A stretch of 11,175 nucleotides of DNA from Rhodospirillaceae bacterium UBA6608 (GCA_002433335.1 DJHY01000086.1:1-11175); one strand, 5' to 3'. Positions 1-7,374 are shown, numbered from the stretch's first letter. The notes: generated by a model not told the origin, from the letters alone. Translations and numbers: made by a program.

Positions 1-188
1 GCATCGACATCAATCACCGCCACGTCGAATTCATCGTCACGCAGCCACGCCATGGCTTTGTCCGTCCCCGCGGCAAAGGCCATGTCCCACTCAGCTTCCT
101 GCTCTTTCAGGCTGGCGCGCAATACGCCCAGAACCTGAATGTCGCCGCCGATGAACAATATCCTCGGGATCATCTCCGTCATCCCCAT
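1..188 (-). CDS. Response-regulator receiver-like protein, N-terminal fragment
   Basis: The gene is cut by the left edge; about 62 residues are visible. The N-terminus has the layout of a CheY-like receiver domain: a hydrophobic first strand (RILFIGGD, residues 9-16), a helix, and a third strand ending in Asp60 (VAVID), which sits where the phosphoacceptor aspartate is expected. The pattern around EWDMAFA resembles receivers attached to HDOD or HD-type output domains, but the output domain is outside the window. The usual acidic pair after strand 1 (DD) is replaced by Gly14-Gly15, followed by Asp16, so Mg2+ binding may be impaired. The start is uncertain: ATG at 188, 182 or 173 are all in frame and none has a well-spaced Shine-Dalgarno sequence. 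The receiver fold is fairly sure; the protein class is not. Confidence 0.6.
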   Translation of the reverse strand, partial: MGMTEMIPRILFIGGDIQVLGVLRASLKEQEAEWDMAFAAGTDKAMAWLRDDEFDVAVIDVD

Positions 189-202
189 ACACTAGTTTTC
201 TA

Positions 203-230
203 ATGATATGGCGGAGACGTCCCGAAGCAA
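203..230 (-). promoter_or_regulatory. Candidate sigma70-type promoter for the receiver-like gene
   Basis: On the minus strand, TTGCTT (225-230) and TATCAT (203-208) are separated by 16 nt. The -10 box matches the consensus at five of six positions, the -35 at three. Transcription would begin near 196, leaving a very short leader if the ATG at 188 is used and about 23 nt if the ATG at 173 is used. The gap 189-261 between the CoA-transferase stop and this gene shows no clear terminator. This is motif matching only. Confidence 0.3.
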
Positions 231-261
231 TTGATTTAAAACAGGTTGCGCTTAATCGCGA

Positions 262-1461
262 TCAAACGGCCTTGTCGGCTTTCAGGGCAGCGACTTCGTC
301 GGCGCCATAACCCAGTTCGGTCAACAGCTCGTCCGTATCCTGGCCCAGCAACGGCGGGGCCGTATCTGTCTTGACCGCTTCTCGGTTGATCTTGATGCCG
401 GCGCGGGCGACGCGCACGTCACGGCCTACGCCCGGCACGTTTTCGAACGTCGCGATCAAGCCCCGGTCGGCGATCTGCGGATGGGCCAGGATTTGCGCCA
501 CGTTCATCACCTCGCCCGCCGGAACGCCGGCATTGTTCAGGGCCTCGCGCCATTCGCTCGCCGGTTTGGCCGCCATCGCCTGTTCCAACTCGGCGGTCAG
601 CGCCGGGCGGTTGTCCAACCGCGCCTGCCGCTCGGAGAAACGGGGGTCGGTTTTCAGCTCCGGTCGACCGACGACGTCGCAGACCGCTTCGAACTGTTCC
701 TGTTTATTGGCGGCGATGTTCAGCAGGCCATCGCCCGTGCGGAACGTCCCGGACGGGCTGGCGGTGAAGTTATCGTTGCCCATGGGCTGCTGTTCCATGC
801 CCAACTGCAGATAGTTGGACACGACCCAACCCATGGTCGATAGGACGGCCTCCAGCATCGCGACATCGATGAAGCAGCCCCGGTTGTTCGGGTCCTTGTT
901 GCCCAGGGCCGAGGCCACGGCGAAGGCCGCCGTCATCCCGCCGATCGTATCCGCCATCGGATAGCCGACCCGCAACGGCGCGGCTTCCGGCGTCCCGGTC
1001 ACCGCCATCACGCCGGACATGCCCTGGATGATCTGATCATAGGCAGGGGCATGGCGCAGCGGGCCGTCCTGACCAAAGCCGGAGATTGCGCAATAGATCA
1101 GATTGGGATGGTCTTTCTTCAGGACTTCGTAGCCGACGCCCAGGCGGTCCATGACGCCGGGGCGGAAGTTTTCGATCAGCACATCCGAGGTTGCGACCAA
1201 CTTGTGGAAGACCTCTTTGCCCTTGTCCGACTTCATGTTGATGGTTATCGACCGCTTGCCCGTGTTCTGGGCCAGGAACGACGTTCCCATGTAACGCTTG
1301 TTCAGTTCGGGATCGGCGCCCAATTGGCGGGCCAGATCACCGGATCCCGGAACCTCCACCTTGATCACTTCGGCGCCCATATGGGCCAATTGGTGTCCGC
1401 AGAAAGGTCCGGCAAGGACGTTGGTCAGATCGAGAATGCGAATGCCGGCGAGTGGCTTCAA
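262..1461 (-). CDS. Family III CoA-transferase (CaiB/BaiF type)
   Basis: A 399-aa protein of the usual length for family III CoA-transferases, which move CoA between carboxylic acids in the cytoplasm (for example formyl-CoA:oxalate, carnitine, succinyl-CoA:acid). Family marks are the N-terminal LAGIRILDLTNVLAGPF (residues 4-20), MGAEVIKVE (28-36), NFRPGVMDRLG (98-108), and YPMADTIGG (167-175). In the last, Asp171 corresponds to the catalytic aspartate that forms the acyl anhydride and CoA thioester in formyl-CoA transferase. The acid substrate cannot be told from sequence. The start is a TTG at 1461, supported by GAGGAG on the minus strand at 1469-1474 with a 7-nt spacer. It lies 119 bp downstream of the sensor-cyclase gene on the same strand, with no convincing terminator between them, so co-transcription is possible. 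Family assignment is secure. Confidence 0.93.
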   Translation of the reverse strand: MKPLAGIRILDLTNVLAGPFCGHQLAHMGAEVIKVEVPGSGDLARQLGADPELNKRYMGTSFLAQNTGKRSITINMKSDKGKEVFHKLVATSDVLIENFRPGVMDRLGVGYEVLKKDHPNLIYCAISGFGQDGPLRHAPAYDQIIQGMSGVMAVTGTPEAAPLRVGYPMADTIGGMTAAFAVASALGNKDPNNRGCFIDVAMLEAVLSTMGWVVSNYLQLGMEQQPMGNDNFTASPSGTFRTGDGLLNIAANKQEQFEAVCDVVGRPELKTDPRFSERQARLDNRPALTAELEQAMAAKPASEWREALNNAGVPAGEVMNVAQILAHPQIADRGLIATFENVPGVGRDVRVARAGIKINREAVKTDTAPPLLGQDTDELLTELGYGADEVAALKADKAV

Positions 1462-1580
1462 GGGAGGTCTCCTCAGGGAATCAGGTTTCTTATTCTTCAG
1501 CGGCGGGAAGATTAGCCCGAGCGACCCACCCGAGAAAACTTCGTTTTTCTATCCCCGTCACGGAGAAATCCTAAGGCGGG

Positions 1581-3143
1581 CTAGTCGTCGGCGGCGTCGA
1601 TCCGCTGCGACTTGAGAATATTGACCGCTTCTTCCAATTCCTTGATCGAGGCTTGGCGCCGTTCTTCGTCCAAACGCATGAGATCGACCCAAAGCCTGAG
1701 ACCAAGGATATCGTCGCGCCGGATATAGCGTTCATCGGGCTTCCAATCCTGGAAGATATCCCTGATCGCAAACGGCTCGACCGGGTCTTTGATTCCCTTA
1801 ACCTGGATCGGCTCCATGGGGTCTGCTTCGATCTCGTCGCGGACCAGGGAATAGGTTTCGTGTGAAATGGTCACGCCATCCGGCTCGCAAATCGCCTCCA
1901 AACGTGCGGCCAAATTAACCTGCCCCCCGATGATGGTGTAGTCGATCCGCTGTTCCGAGCCGAAGTTCCCGACGTTGCAATAGCCCGTGTTGATGCCGCA
2001 CCGAATATGGAACGGGAAGCGGAACCCCATGTCCGCCCATTTAGCCCGCAGGTCGACCATGCGGCGCTGCATGGCGATGGCCATACGTACCGCCGCCAGG
2101 GCGTCCTGCTTGATGCCCTTGGTTTCCGGATCGCCGAAAAAGACCATGACGGCATCGCCGATGTATTTGTCGATGGTCCCACCGAATTCCAACGCGATCT
2201 CGGTCATCTTGGTGAGATAGTCGTTGAGGAGATAGGTCATATCCTCCGGTTCCATCTCTTCCGTCGTCGCCGTGAAGTCCTTGATGTCTGAGAAGAACAC
2301 CGTGAGCTTCTTGCGTTCGGTCTGAACCTCGGCCTCGGACTCGCCCGAGAAAATGGCCTCATAAATCTGTGGCGACAGATAGCGCGACAGTTTGGTCGAC
2401 AGGTCTTCCAGTTTGCCGTGCTGGATGGCCAAGGCCTCTTCGGCCCGCTTTCGCTCGGTGATGTCGTTGAAAACACCGACGATCCCGCCATCGCCCGTCG
2501 GCTGGCGGAACCCTTCGATCACGGTATCGCCCACGACATCCTCGACCCGGGCGATCGTCCCATCGAAGTAGCCTTTCAGGCGTTCTTCGACCTGAAGCTC
2601 GGGATCGCCCGCGCCGTAATCGCCGCGCGCGGCGCGGATAATCAAAATATCGCGCAGCGGCGTGCCGACCTTGACTTCTGGCAGGCGATACAGCTCCACG
2701 AACTTTCGATTGAAGACCCGGATGATCAGGTTCTTGTCGACCATGAACATGCCGCCGGACATGTTTTCCAATGCCGCCGTCAGCTGCAGGTCCTTCTCAG
2801 CGAGCTTGGCTTCCTGCAGGAGGCGTTCGGTGACGACGCGCACGGATGCGGCGATCAACGGTCCCTCGTCCGTTTGGATCGGGCTCAGGCTGATTTCGAC
2901 CGGGATTTCCGTGCCGTCGAATCTGCGGGCATGGAGTTTCAGGTTCGCCCCCATGGACCTGGGCGCGGACGAAGTCACGAACCCGCCGCGATAACCGGTA
3001 TGGCGTTGCTGGATAGCTTCGGGCACCAGGACTTCGACCTTCTGGCCCAGCAACTTATCGCGGTTCGCACCGAACAGGAGTTCCGCCTGTTTGTTGACGC
3101 GGACGATATCACCCCAGGAATTGACGATGACCGTCGCGTCCGG
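1581..3143 (-). CDS. C-terminal part of a frameshifted sensor: PAS, PAS and class III adenylate cyclase
   Basis: This is the distal part of the sensor whose front half is 3109-5574. The first in-frame start-like codon is a TTG at 3053 without an RBS, but protein-like sequence continues back to 3143 (PDATVIVNSWGDIVRVNKQA), completing the first PAS domain. Numbering from 3053: rest of PAS1 about 1-75; a PAS_7-like domain about 88-200; signalling helix about 200-230; class III cyclase about 246-430. Both metal-binding aspartates are present (Asp256 in FFSDIKDF, Asp300 in DKYIGDAVM). Lys296 and Thr373 (DYTIIG) are the purine-selecting pair typical of bacterial class IIIb adenylate cyclases, and Asn380 and Arg384 are the transition-state residues. 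It should therefore make cAMP from ATP in the cytoplasm. A C-terminal charged helix follows (about 440-485). Without translation linkage to the front half it is probably not expressed as drawn. Confidence 0.85.
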   Translation of the reverse strand, partial: PDATVIVNSWGDIVRVNKQAELLFGANRDKLLGQKVEVLVPEAIQQRHTGYRGGFVTSSAPRSMGANLKLHARRFDGTEIPVEISLSPIQTDEGPLIAASVRVVTERLLQEAKLAEKDLQLTAALENMSGGMFMVDKNLIIRVFNRKFVELYRLPEVKVGTPLRDILIIRAARGDYGAGDPELQVEERLKGYFDGTIARVEDVVGDTVIEGFRQPTGDGGIVGVFNDITERKRAEEALAIQHGKLEDLSTKLSRYLSPQIYEAIFSGESEAEVQTERKKLTVFFSDIKDFTATTEEMEPEDMTYLLNDYLTKMTEIALEFGGTIDKYIGDAVMVFFGDPETKGIKQDALAAVRMAIAMQRRMVDLRAKWADMGFRFPFHIRCGINTGYCNVGNFGSEQRIDYTIIGGQVNLAARLEAICEPDGVTISHETYSLVRDEIEADPMEPIQVKGIKDPVEPFAIRDIFQDWKPDERYIRRDDILGLRLWVDLMRLDEERRQASIKELEEAVNILKSQRIDAADD

Positions 3144-5574
3144 CGGCCGATTCCAGAAGCGAGCGGAACCGCTGTTCGCGCTCCGTCAGGCGTTCTTCGG
3201 CTTTCTTGCGCTCTTCGACCTCGCCGGCCAATCGACGGTTCGCGTAGACAATGATCCCGATGATGATCAGCACCACGACGAAGGCCGGCACCGCGATCGT
3301 CATGACCCTTTTCATGTCGACGCCATAGTCGAACCGCACGGTCAGCGCCTTGTTGCGGATCGCGGCGTGTTCGCTATCCGTCATCCCGGCCAGGACCTTG
3401 TCGATTATCGTCGCCAGTTCGGGCCAGTCCTTGCGAACGCCGATGGCCTGACTGTCGTTTTCGTATTTGGTCGGCGCGGCGATTTTCAGGTTGGACAGGC
3501 CATGCCGTTCGATGTGGTAGGTCGCGGCCGCCAGGTTGCCGACATAGGCGTCCGCTTTGCCAAGCGACACCGCCGTCACCGCCTCATGGGTGTTCTCGAC
3601 AATGTGCAGTTTGATCGCGGGGAAATCCCGGGTCAGCAATTCCTGGGCAATGAAGTTCCGCTCGACCGCCACGGTCTTCCCTTCCAAATCCCGCAATCCG
3701 GACAAGATTGGATAATCGGTGCGGGTCACGATGACCCGCGGATAGGAGAGATAGTCCTTGGTGAACAGGACGTATTTTTCGCGCGACTTGCTATAGGCGA
3801 TGGTCGATAGAACGTCGATTTCGTGGGTCTCGCTAACCCCCTTCAAGGCAGCCGACCAGGACGTCCGGACCGGCTCCATAGTCAGGCCCAATTCCTTGAA
3901 AATGAATTGGAAGTATTCGAAGGCAAGGCCTCGGTTTTCGCCGTTCTCCGCGAAATTGAACGGCGGCCAATTGCCGACGTGAACGCGGATCGGCTTGTCG
4001 ATATGGCGGGCCAGCCAGCGTTGTTCCCGCGCGGTCAGGTCCAACCCCTGGCTCCGTCCACCATCCAGCCAGGGGCCCGTGACCCGGCCGATCTGCGACG
4101 CCGACAATCCGTGCAGGGCCTTGTCCAGAATATCGCGCAGGACCGGCCAATCCTCGCGCACGCCGATCGCGGAAATTGAATTTCGGCCCGGCACGGGATA
4201 GATGCTGACCGCATCGCCCAAGGCATTTTCGGGCAGGCCGGTCAGATAACGAACGACGGCGCTGTTACCGGCATATGCCGCCGCATCCCCGGCGGAGACC
4301 GCTTTCAATGCCGCCAATGTGTTGTCGTATTCGACGATCTGTATACCCGGGTGGTTCTCTTTAACATGTGCGACCGTGGAAAAGCCGCGTTCCAAGGCGA
4401 GCTTTTTGCCGTCCAGGTCCGCGAACCCTTTCGGCGCGGGCTGCCCTTTCGGCGTCACGAACACATGGGGCGCGATCAAGTACGGCCGCGTGAAGTTGGC
4501 GAAACTCTCCCTGTCACGAAGCGGACGAATATCCATCGTGGCATCGATCTGGCCCGATTTCAGGCCTTCAAGGATCTCTTTCCACGGCCCTTGCACGAAA
4601 TGCAAAATCCCGCCCAGGCGTTCGTTGAGAAGCGTCACGAACTCCAGGCTCATCCCTTCCGGCTTGCCCGCTTCGTTGACGAAGCTCATCGGCGGCCACG
4701 AATTGATCGAGCCCATGCGAACCGTCTTGTGCCGCTCAAGCCAAGCTTTTTCATATTCCGTGAACGGGACGACCGATCCGGCGGGGCGGTAGAATCGATC
4801 CTCCGGGTCAGAAACCCAACGCGCCTCGATCGCCGCGAATTCCGACCAGGATATCTGACCGAATCCCCAGTTCACGATATCCAGCAGGTCCTTGCGTCCG
4901 CGCGGCACCCCGGCGTGGATGCTATTGCGTAAGAGTTCGAGCGGCATCGCGGCGACATCGCCCTGCACGCCGGCACGCCGGACAAGAGCATCCATGGACA
5001 AGGTTTCGTGGACGACGGCGGCCACCTCGCCCCGCGCCAAGGCCCGAAGCATGTCAAGGACGTCTCTGAACGACCGGACACGGAAGCCTAAATCTCCCGT
5101 CTTCAGGTAATGTTGCTGATGGGTTCCCCGTACCACGCCGACGGCCCGACCGCGCAGATTGCTAAGCGTCGGCTCGCCCCCGTTGCCGTCCCAATAGAAG
5201 ATGCCCGTCGTCACCTCGCTCAGGGTTCTCGAAAATTCGAGCCATCGTTCCCGATCGTCGTTCCGGAACAATGCCCCGTGCAGGTCGGCGCGCCCTTCAC
5301 GGACGGCTTCGAGCGAGCCCGCGAAATCATCAATCAGGAACGTCACCCTGATGCCGGTGCGCTCGGACCACAGGCGCCACATGTCGGGGATCAGGCCACT
5401 GGCCTCGCCCGCCAAATTCACCCCGGAAATCGGCAAATAGTCGCGGAACAGTGAAACCGTGATTTGATCCGGGTCCGCCGCGCGCGGAGCAGCGGGAACA
5501 ACCAGCGCCCCCAACACCACGACCATCAGGAACAGGCGAATACGCGCCCAAACCCCAGGATGCCGAAGCATCAT
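3109..5574 (-). CDS. N-terminal part of a frameshifted sensor: three tandem periplasmic solute-binding domains and a membrane helix
   Basis: 821 aa as read. A signal peptide (1 to about 33, ending PRAADPD) is followed by three SBP_bac_3-like domains: about 36-255, 284-505 and 528-748. Domains 2 and 3 share clear marks, such as WPPMSF/WPPFNF, DGKKLALERGF/EGKTVAVERNF, AYAGN/AYVGN and IGVREDWP/IGVRKDWP, showing tandem duplication; domain 1 is more diverged. One membrane helix (about 757-777) leads into a charged coiled linker (780-800) and the first residues of a PAS domain (REQRFRSLLESA, 799-810). The last 11 residues are out-of-frame sequence caused by the frameshift near 3144. The binding domains would sense amino acids or other small solutes in the periplasm and signal to the cyclase domain. 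The ATG at 5574 has GGGAG upstream with a 7-nt spacer; a second ATG follows at once. Confidence 0.9.
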   Translation of the reverse strand: MMLRHPGVWARIRLFLMVVVLGALVVPAAPRAADPDQITVSLFRDYLPISGVNLAGEASGLIPDMWRLWSERTGIRVTFLIDDFAGSLEAVREGRADLHGALFRNDDRERWLEFSRTLSEVTTGIFYWDGNGGEPTLSNLRGRAVGVVRGTHQQHYLKTGDLGFRVRSFRDVLDMLRALARGEVAAVVHETLSMDALVRRAGVQGDVAAMPLELLRNSIHAGVPRGRKDLLDIVNWGFGQISWSEFAAIEARWVSDPEDRFYRPAGSVVPFTEYEKAWLERHKTVRMGSINSWPPMSFVNEAGKPEGMSLEFVTLLNERLGGILHFVQGPWKEILEGLKSGQIDATMDIRPLRDRESFANFTRPYLIAPHVFVTPKGQPAPKGFADLDGKKLALERGFSTVAHVKENHPGIQIVEYDNTLAALKAVSAGDAAAYAGNSAVVRYLTGLPENALGDAVSIYPVPGRNSISAIGVREDWPVLRDILDKALHGLSASQIGRVTGPWLDGGRSQGLDLTAREQRWLARHIDKPIRVHVGNWPPFNFAENGENRGLAFEYFQFIFKELGLTMEPVRTSWSAALKGVSETHEIDVLSTIAYSKSREKYVLFTKDYLSYPRVIVTRTDYPILSGLRDLEGKTVAVERNFIAQELLTRDFPAIKLHIVENTHEAVTAVSLGKADAYVGNLAAATYHIERHGLSNLKIAAPTKYENDSQAIGVRKDWPELATIIDKVLAGMTDSEHAAIRNKALTVRFDYGVDMKRVMTIAVPAFVVVLIIIGIIVYANRRLAGEVEERKKAEERLTEREQRFRSLLESAAGRDGHRQFLG
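3141..3150 (-). other. Frameshift site inside the PAS domain of the sensor-cyclase gene
   Basis: On the minus strand the codons run ...CTG GAA TCG GCC, then one base too many (G at 3144), then CCG GAC GCG ACG GTC. Dropping one base in this run joins LLESA to PDATVIVNSWGDI, a normal PAS start, and continues without a stop to 1581. The total span 1581-5574 is 3994 nt, one more than a multiple of three. In the unshifted frame a TGA comes after FLG at 3109-3111. The local sequence is GC-rich (GCCGCCGG) and holds no canonical slippery heptamer, so a real mutation or a sequencing/assembly indel is likelier than programmed recoding. Confidence 0.88.
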
Positions 5575-5635
5575 GCCTTCACTCCCATGAACGCACCTAC
5601 AACCCCAAACATCGGCGCTTTTTCAACACCGGCTA

Positions 5636-5645
5636 ATACAAGTAT
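5636..5645. promoter_or_regulatory. Second candidate operator, ATACAAGTAT
   Basis: The inverted arms ATAC and GTAT flank a central AA. It has the same core as one half of the Bacillus gluconate-repressor operator as I remember it (ATACTTGTATACAAGTAT). Its centre is 86 bp, about eight helical turns, from the stronger palindrome at 5721-5732. It overlaps the candidate -10 box of the sensor-cyclase gene. Weak on its own; worth noting only because of the pair. Confidence 0.25.
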
Positions 5646-5720
5646 ATGCCGATCAATTGGATGATGCAGTTCTTTCAATGCCGTAGCACCCGTGTTGACT
5701 CGCCTCGGCACCAAGCTCAT

Positions 5721-5732
5721 TTTGTATACAAA
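5721..5732. promoter_or_regulatory. Perfect 12-bp palindrome TTTGTATACAAA, candidate GntR-family operator
   Basis: The sequence equals its own reverse complement over 12 bases and fits the GT-n-AC style core (TTGTATACAA) typical of GntR/FadR-type repressor sites. It lies 40 bp before the ATG of the glutaredoxin-DinB gene and just downstream of the possible -35 box at 5695-5700, where a bound repressor would block transcription. No regulator gene of this family is visible in the window, so the cognate protein is unknown. Confidence 0.45.
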
Positions 5733-5760
5733 GAAAACCGGATTTACCGGCATCACCAAA

Positions 5761-5764
5761 AGGA
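5761..5764 (+). promoter_or_regulatory. Ribosome binding site that sets the start of the glutaredoxin-DinB gene
   Basis: AGGA within AAAAGGAAA, 8 nt before the ATG at 5773. It favours this start over the in-frame ATG at 5692, whose 27 extra residues (rich in K and T) do not resemble the domain and lie over the candidate promoter and operator. Confidence 0.6.
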
Positions 5765-5772
5765 AACATCAC

Positions 5773-6630
5773 ATGTCCAAATTCGACGCTCCCTATCCTG
5801 AGGGCGAACTCCCTCCTGTCAAAGTCTATTGGCAACCCGGCTGCTCCAGCTGCTTGAAAACAAAAGAATTTTTGCTGGAACACGGCATTCCGTTCGTTTC
5901 CGTCAACGTCGTCGATGACGAAGAAGGCTTCAAGGAACTGGAAGCCTTGGGTGTGCGCCTAGTGCCAATCGTCGCGCGCGGCGAGAACTGGGCCAACGGC
6001 GCGGTATTCCGCGATGTCGCCCGTGTCGCCGGGTTCGACTACGCCGGGCATAAGATGCTCAGTCCCGAGGAGTTGACCAAGAAAGTCGTGCAGAACGTGT
6101 CCGCCGCCGGACGCTACCTGCAGCAAATTCCCGAAGACACGCTGGACACCCTGCTGCCGGGCCGCCCCCGGTCCTATCGGCAGTTGGTCTATCACGTGTT
6201 CAACATCGCCGACGTGTTCCTGAACCGGGTCGAACACGACACGCCCTATACCTATCAGGCGCTGAAATCGATCCTGCCCGATACCATGGCGACCAAGCAG
6301 GACTTGGCCGATTACGGCAACCACACGCGCGAACGGTTCGAAGCCTGGTGGCAGCGCGACGGCAAGACCACCGACTTCAAACAACCGGGCAAGGTCTATT
6401 ACGGCGAAGTTTCGTTGCATGAGGTTCTGGAGCGGACCGGTTGGCACACCGGCCAGCACACCCGCCAGATCATCCTGATGCTGCGCGAAAAGCTGGGGAT
6501 CGAGCCGGATGGTGCCCTCACCGACGCCGACTTCGAAGGCCTGCCGATTCCGAAAAACGTGTGGGACAACGAACGTTCGTTCGACGAGGCCTCATTTACC
6601 GGCCCCGCTGAAACCCGCGCCGCCGAATAA
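5773..6630 (+). CDS. Glutaredoxin-like / DinB-like fusion protein
   Basis: A 285-aa cytoplasmic protein. Residues about 16-90 form a glutaredoxin fold: strand VKVYW, then Cys24-Ser-Ser-Cys27, then strand FVSVNVVDD, and Val64-Pro65, the expected cis-proline before strand 3. Residues about 100-245 resemble the DinB/YfiT four-helix fold, with His141 (LVYHVFNIAD), His225 and His229 (WHTGQH) as the likely metal-binding triad. DinB-fold enzymes include mycothiol-dependent maleylpyruvate isomerase and bacillithiol transferases, so joining the fold to a glutathione-linked redox domain suggests a thiol-dependent transferase, isomerase or reductase. This is inference; no substrate is known. The gene is followed by the RraA-like gene after 42 bp, probably in one transcript. 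The start is set by the AGGA at 5761. Confidence 0.85.
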   Translation: MSKFDAPYPEGELPPVKVYWQPGCSSCLKTKEFLLEHGIPFVSVNVVDDEEGFKELEALGVRLVPIVARGENWANGAVFRDVARVAGFDYAGHKMLSPEELTKKVVQNVSAAGRYLQQIPEDTLDTLLPGRPRSYRQLVYHVFNIADVFLNRVEHDTPYTYQALKSILPDTMATKQDLADYGNHTRERFEAWWQRDGKTTDFKQPGKVYYGEVSLHEVLERTGWHTGQHTRQIILMLREKLGIEPDGALTDADFEGLPIPKNVWDNERSFDEASFTGPAETRAAE

Positions 6631-6672
6631 CCGATACAGTCATTACAAATAAACAATCGAGAGGACATCCAA

Positions 6673-7374
6673 TTGACCGACTTCACGCCTGAGGACCTTG
6701 CAGTCCTGACCCAGTGGGACACCCCCACCATCTGCAACGCCCTGGAAGAGATCATGCCCCAGCGCCGGGGTTTCGGTTACACCACCGAACAATTGGTGCC
6801 TCTCGATCCCGATCTTCCGCCGATCTGCGGTTATGCCCGCACGGCGACCATCCGCGCGGCCGAGCCCTCGGGCGAAACGGCGGCGGAAATGGCTGCCAAG
6901 CGCGAAGCCTATTACGAGTACATCGCCCTGGGCCCCAAGCCCGCCGTCGTGGTGATTCAGGACATCGACCCCCGCCCCGGTTTCGGCGCGTTCTGGGGCG
7001 AGGTCCAGACCACCGTACATAAGGGACTGGGCGCCGTCGGCGGCGTGACCAACGGATCGTTCCGCGACCTGAAGGACAGCGTGCGCGGTTTCAACCTGTT
7101 GGGCGGCGAAGTCGGCCCCAGCCACGCCTGGGTTCATGTCGTCGACTTCGACTGTCAGGTCACGATCCACGGCATGACCGTTGTCTCGAACAACATCGTC
7201 CATGCCGACCACCATGGCGCGGTGATGGTCCCCGACGAAGCGGTGAAGCAAATTCCGGACGTCGTCGCCCGCATTCAGCGCCGCGAGGGCGTGATCCTGG
7301 CCGCCGCCAAGGCACCGGATTTCGACATCGAAAAGCTGAAAGCCGCCATGAAGGGTGCGCGGGAAATTCACTAA
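6673..7374 (+). CDS. RraA-like protein, possible 4-hydroxy-4-methyl-2-oxoglutarate/oxaloacetate-type aldolase
   Basis: A 233-aa protein of the RraA/MenG-like family. The family core is clear: DTPTICNALE near the N-terminus (16-25), FWGEV (107-111), and GAVGGVTNGSFRD (120-132), with Arg131-Asp132 and Asp135 in the R-D-x2-D pattern that binds Mg2+ and the 2-oxo acid in HMG aldolases. The family contains class II pyruvate aldolases of the gallate/protocatechuate 4,5-cleavage route, oxaloacetate decarboxylases, and the RNase E inhibitor RraA. The retained Arg-Asp motif and the catabolic neighbours favour an enzyme over an RNase regulator. Translation starts at TTG 6673, preceded by AGAGGA with a 7-nt spacer. 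It is second in a two-gene unit after the glutaredoxin-DinB gene and ends 26 bp before a strong terminator. Confidence 0.88.
   Translation: MTDFTPEDLAVLTQWDTPTICNALEEIMPQRRGFGYTTEQLVPLDPDLPPICGYARTATIRAAEPSGETAAEMAAKREAYYEYIALGPKPAVVVIQDIDPRPGFGAFWGEVQTTVHKGLGAVGGVTNGSFRDLKDSVRGFNLLGGEVGPSHAWVHVVDFDCQVTIHGMTVVSNNIVHADHHGAVMVPDEAVKQIPDVVARIQRREGVILAAAKAPDFDIEKLKAAMKGAREIH

Larger units (their letters stand above)
5575..5772. promoter_or_regulatory. Divergent intergenic region between sensor-cyclase and glutaredoxin-DinB genes
   Basis: This 198-bp stretch is more AT-rich than the flanking genes and carries the start signals of both. For the plus-strand gene, TTGACT at 5695-5700 is a plausible -35 box; 17 nt later lies CATTTT (5718-5723), a poor -10. 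For the minus-strand gene, TATACT (5641-5646 on the minus strand) is a possible -10 box but has no good -35. Two inverted-repeat sites lie inside it (see the separate entries). The plus-strand reading frame stays open back to an ATG at 5692, but that upstream part looks non-coding. Confidence 0.45.

Noticed and set aside
1526..1552. Possible terminator hairpin after the cyclase gene (AGAAAAC ttc GTTTTTCT)
   Set aside because: The stem is AT-rich with a bulge and has no T-run in the right place, so it is unlikely to end transcription.
3141..3150. Programmed ribosomal frameshift
   Set aside because: There is no slippery heptamer, no obvious stimulatory hairpin or internal SD was seen, and the shift falls inside a domain rather than between two useful products.
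2418..3254. 278-codon open frame on the plus strand across the cyclase gene
   Set aside because: It lies antisense to well-conserved PAS and cyclase motifs. Long antisense open frames are usual in GC-rich coding DNA, and this one has no recognisable domain.
3091..3810. 239-codon plus-strand open frame over the binding-domain region
   Set aside because: Its His/Asp/Arg-rich composition without domain features is what results from reading the conserved solute-binding domain backwards.
5692..5772. N-terminal extension of the Grx-DinB protein from an ATG at 5692
   Set aside because: The 27 extra residues precede the domain, cover the candidate promoter and palindrome, and the ATG at 5773 has its own RBS.
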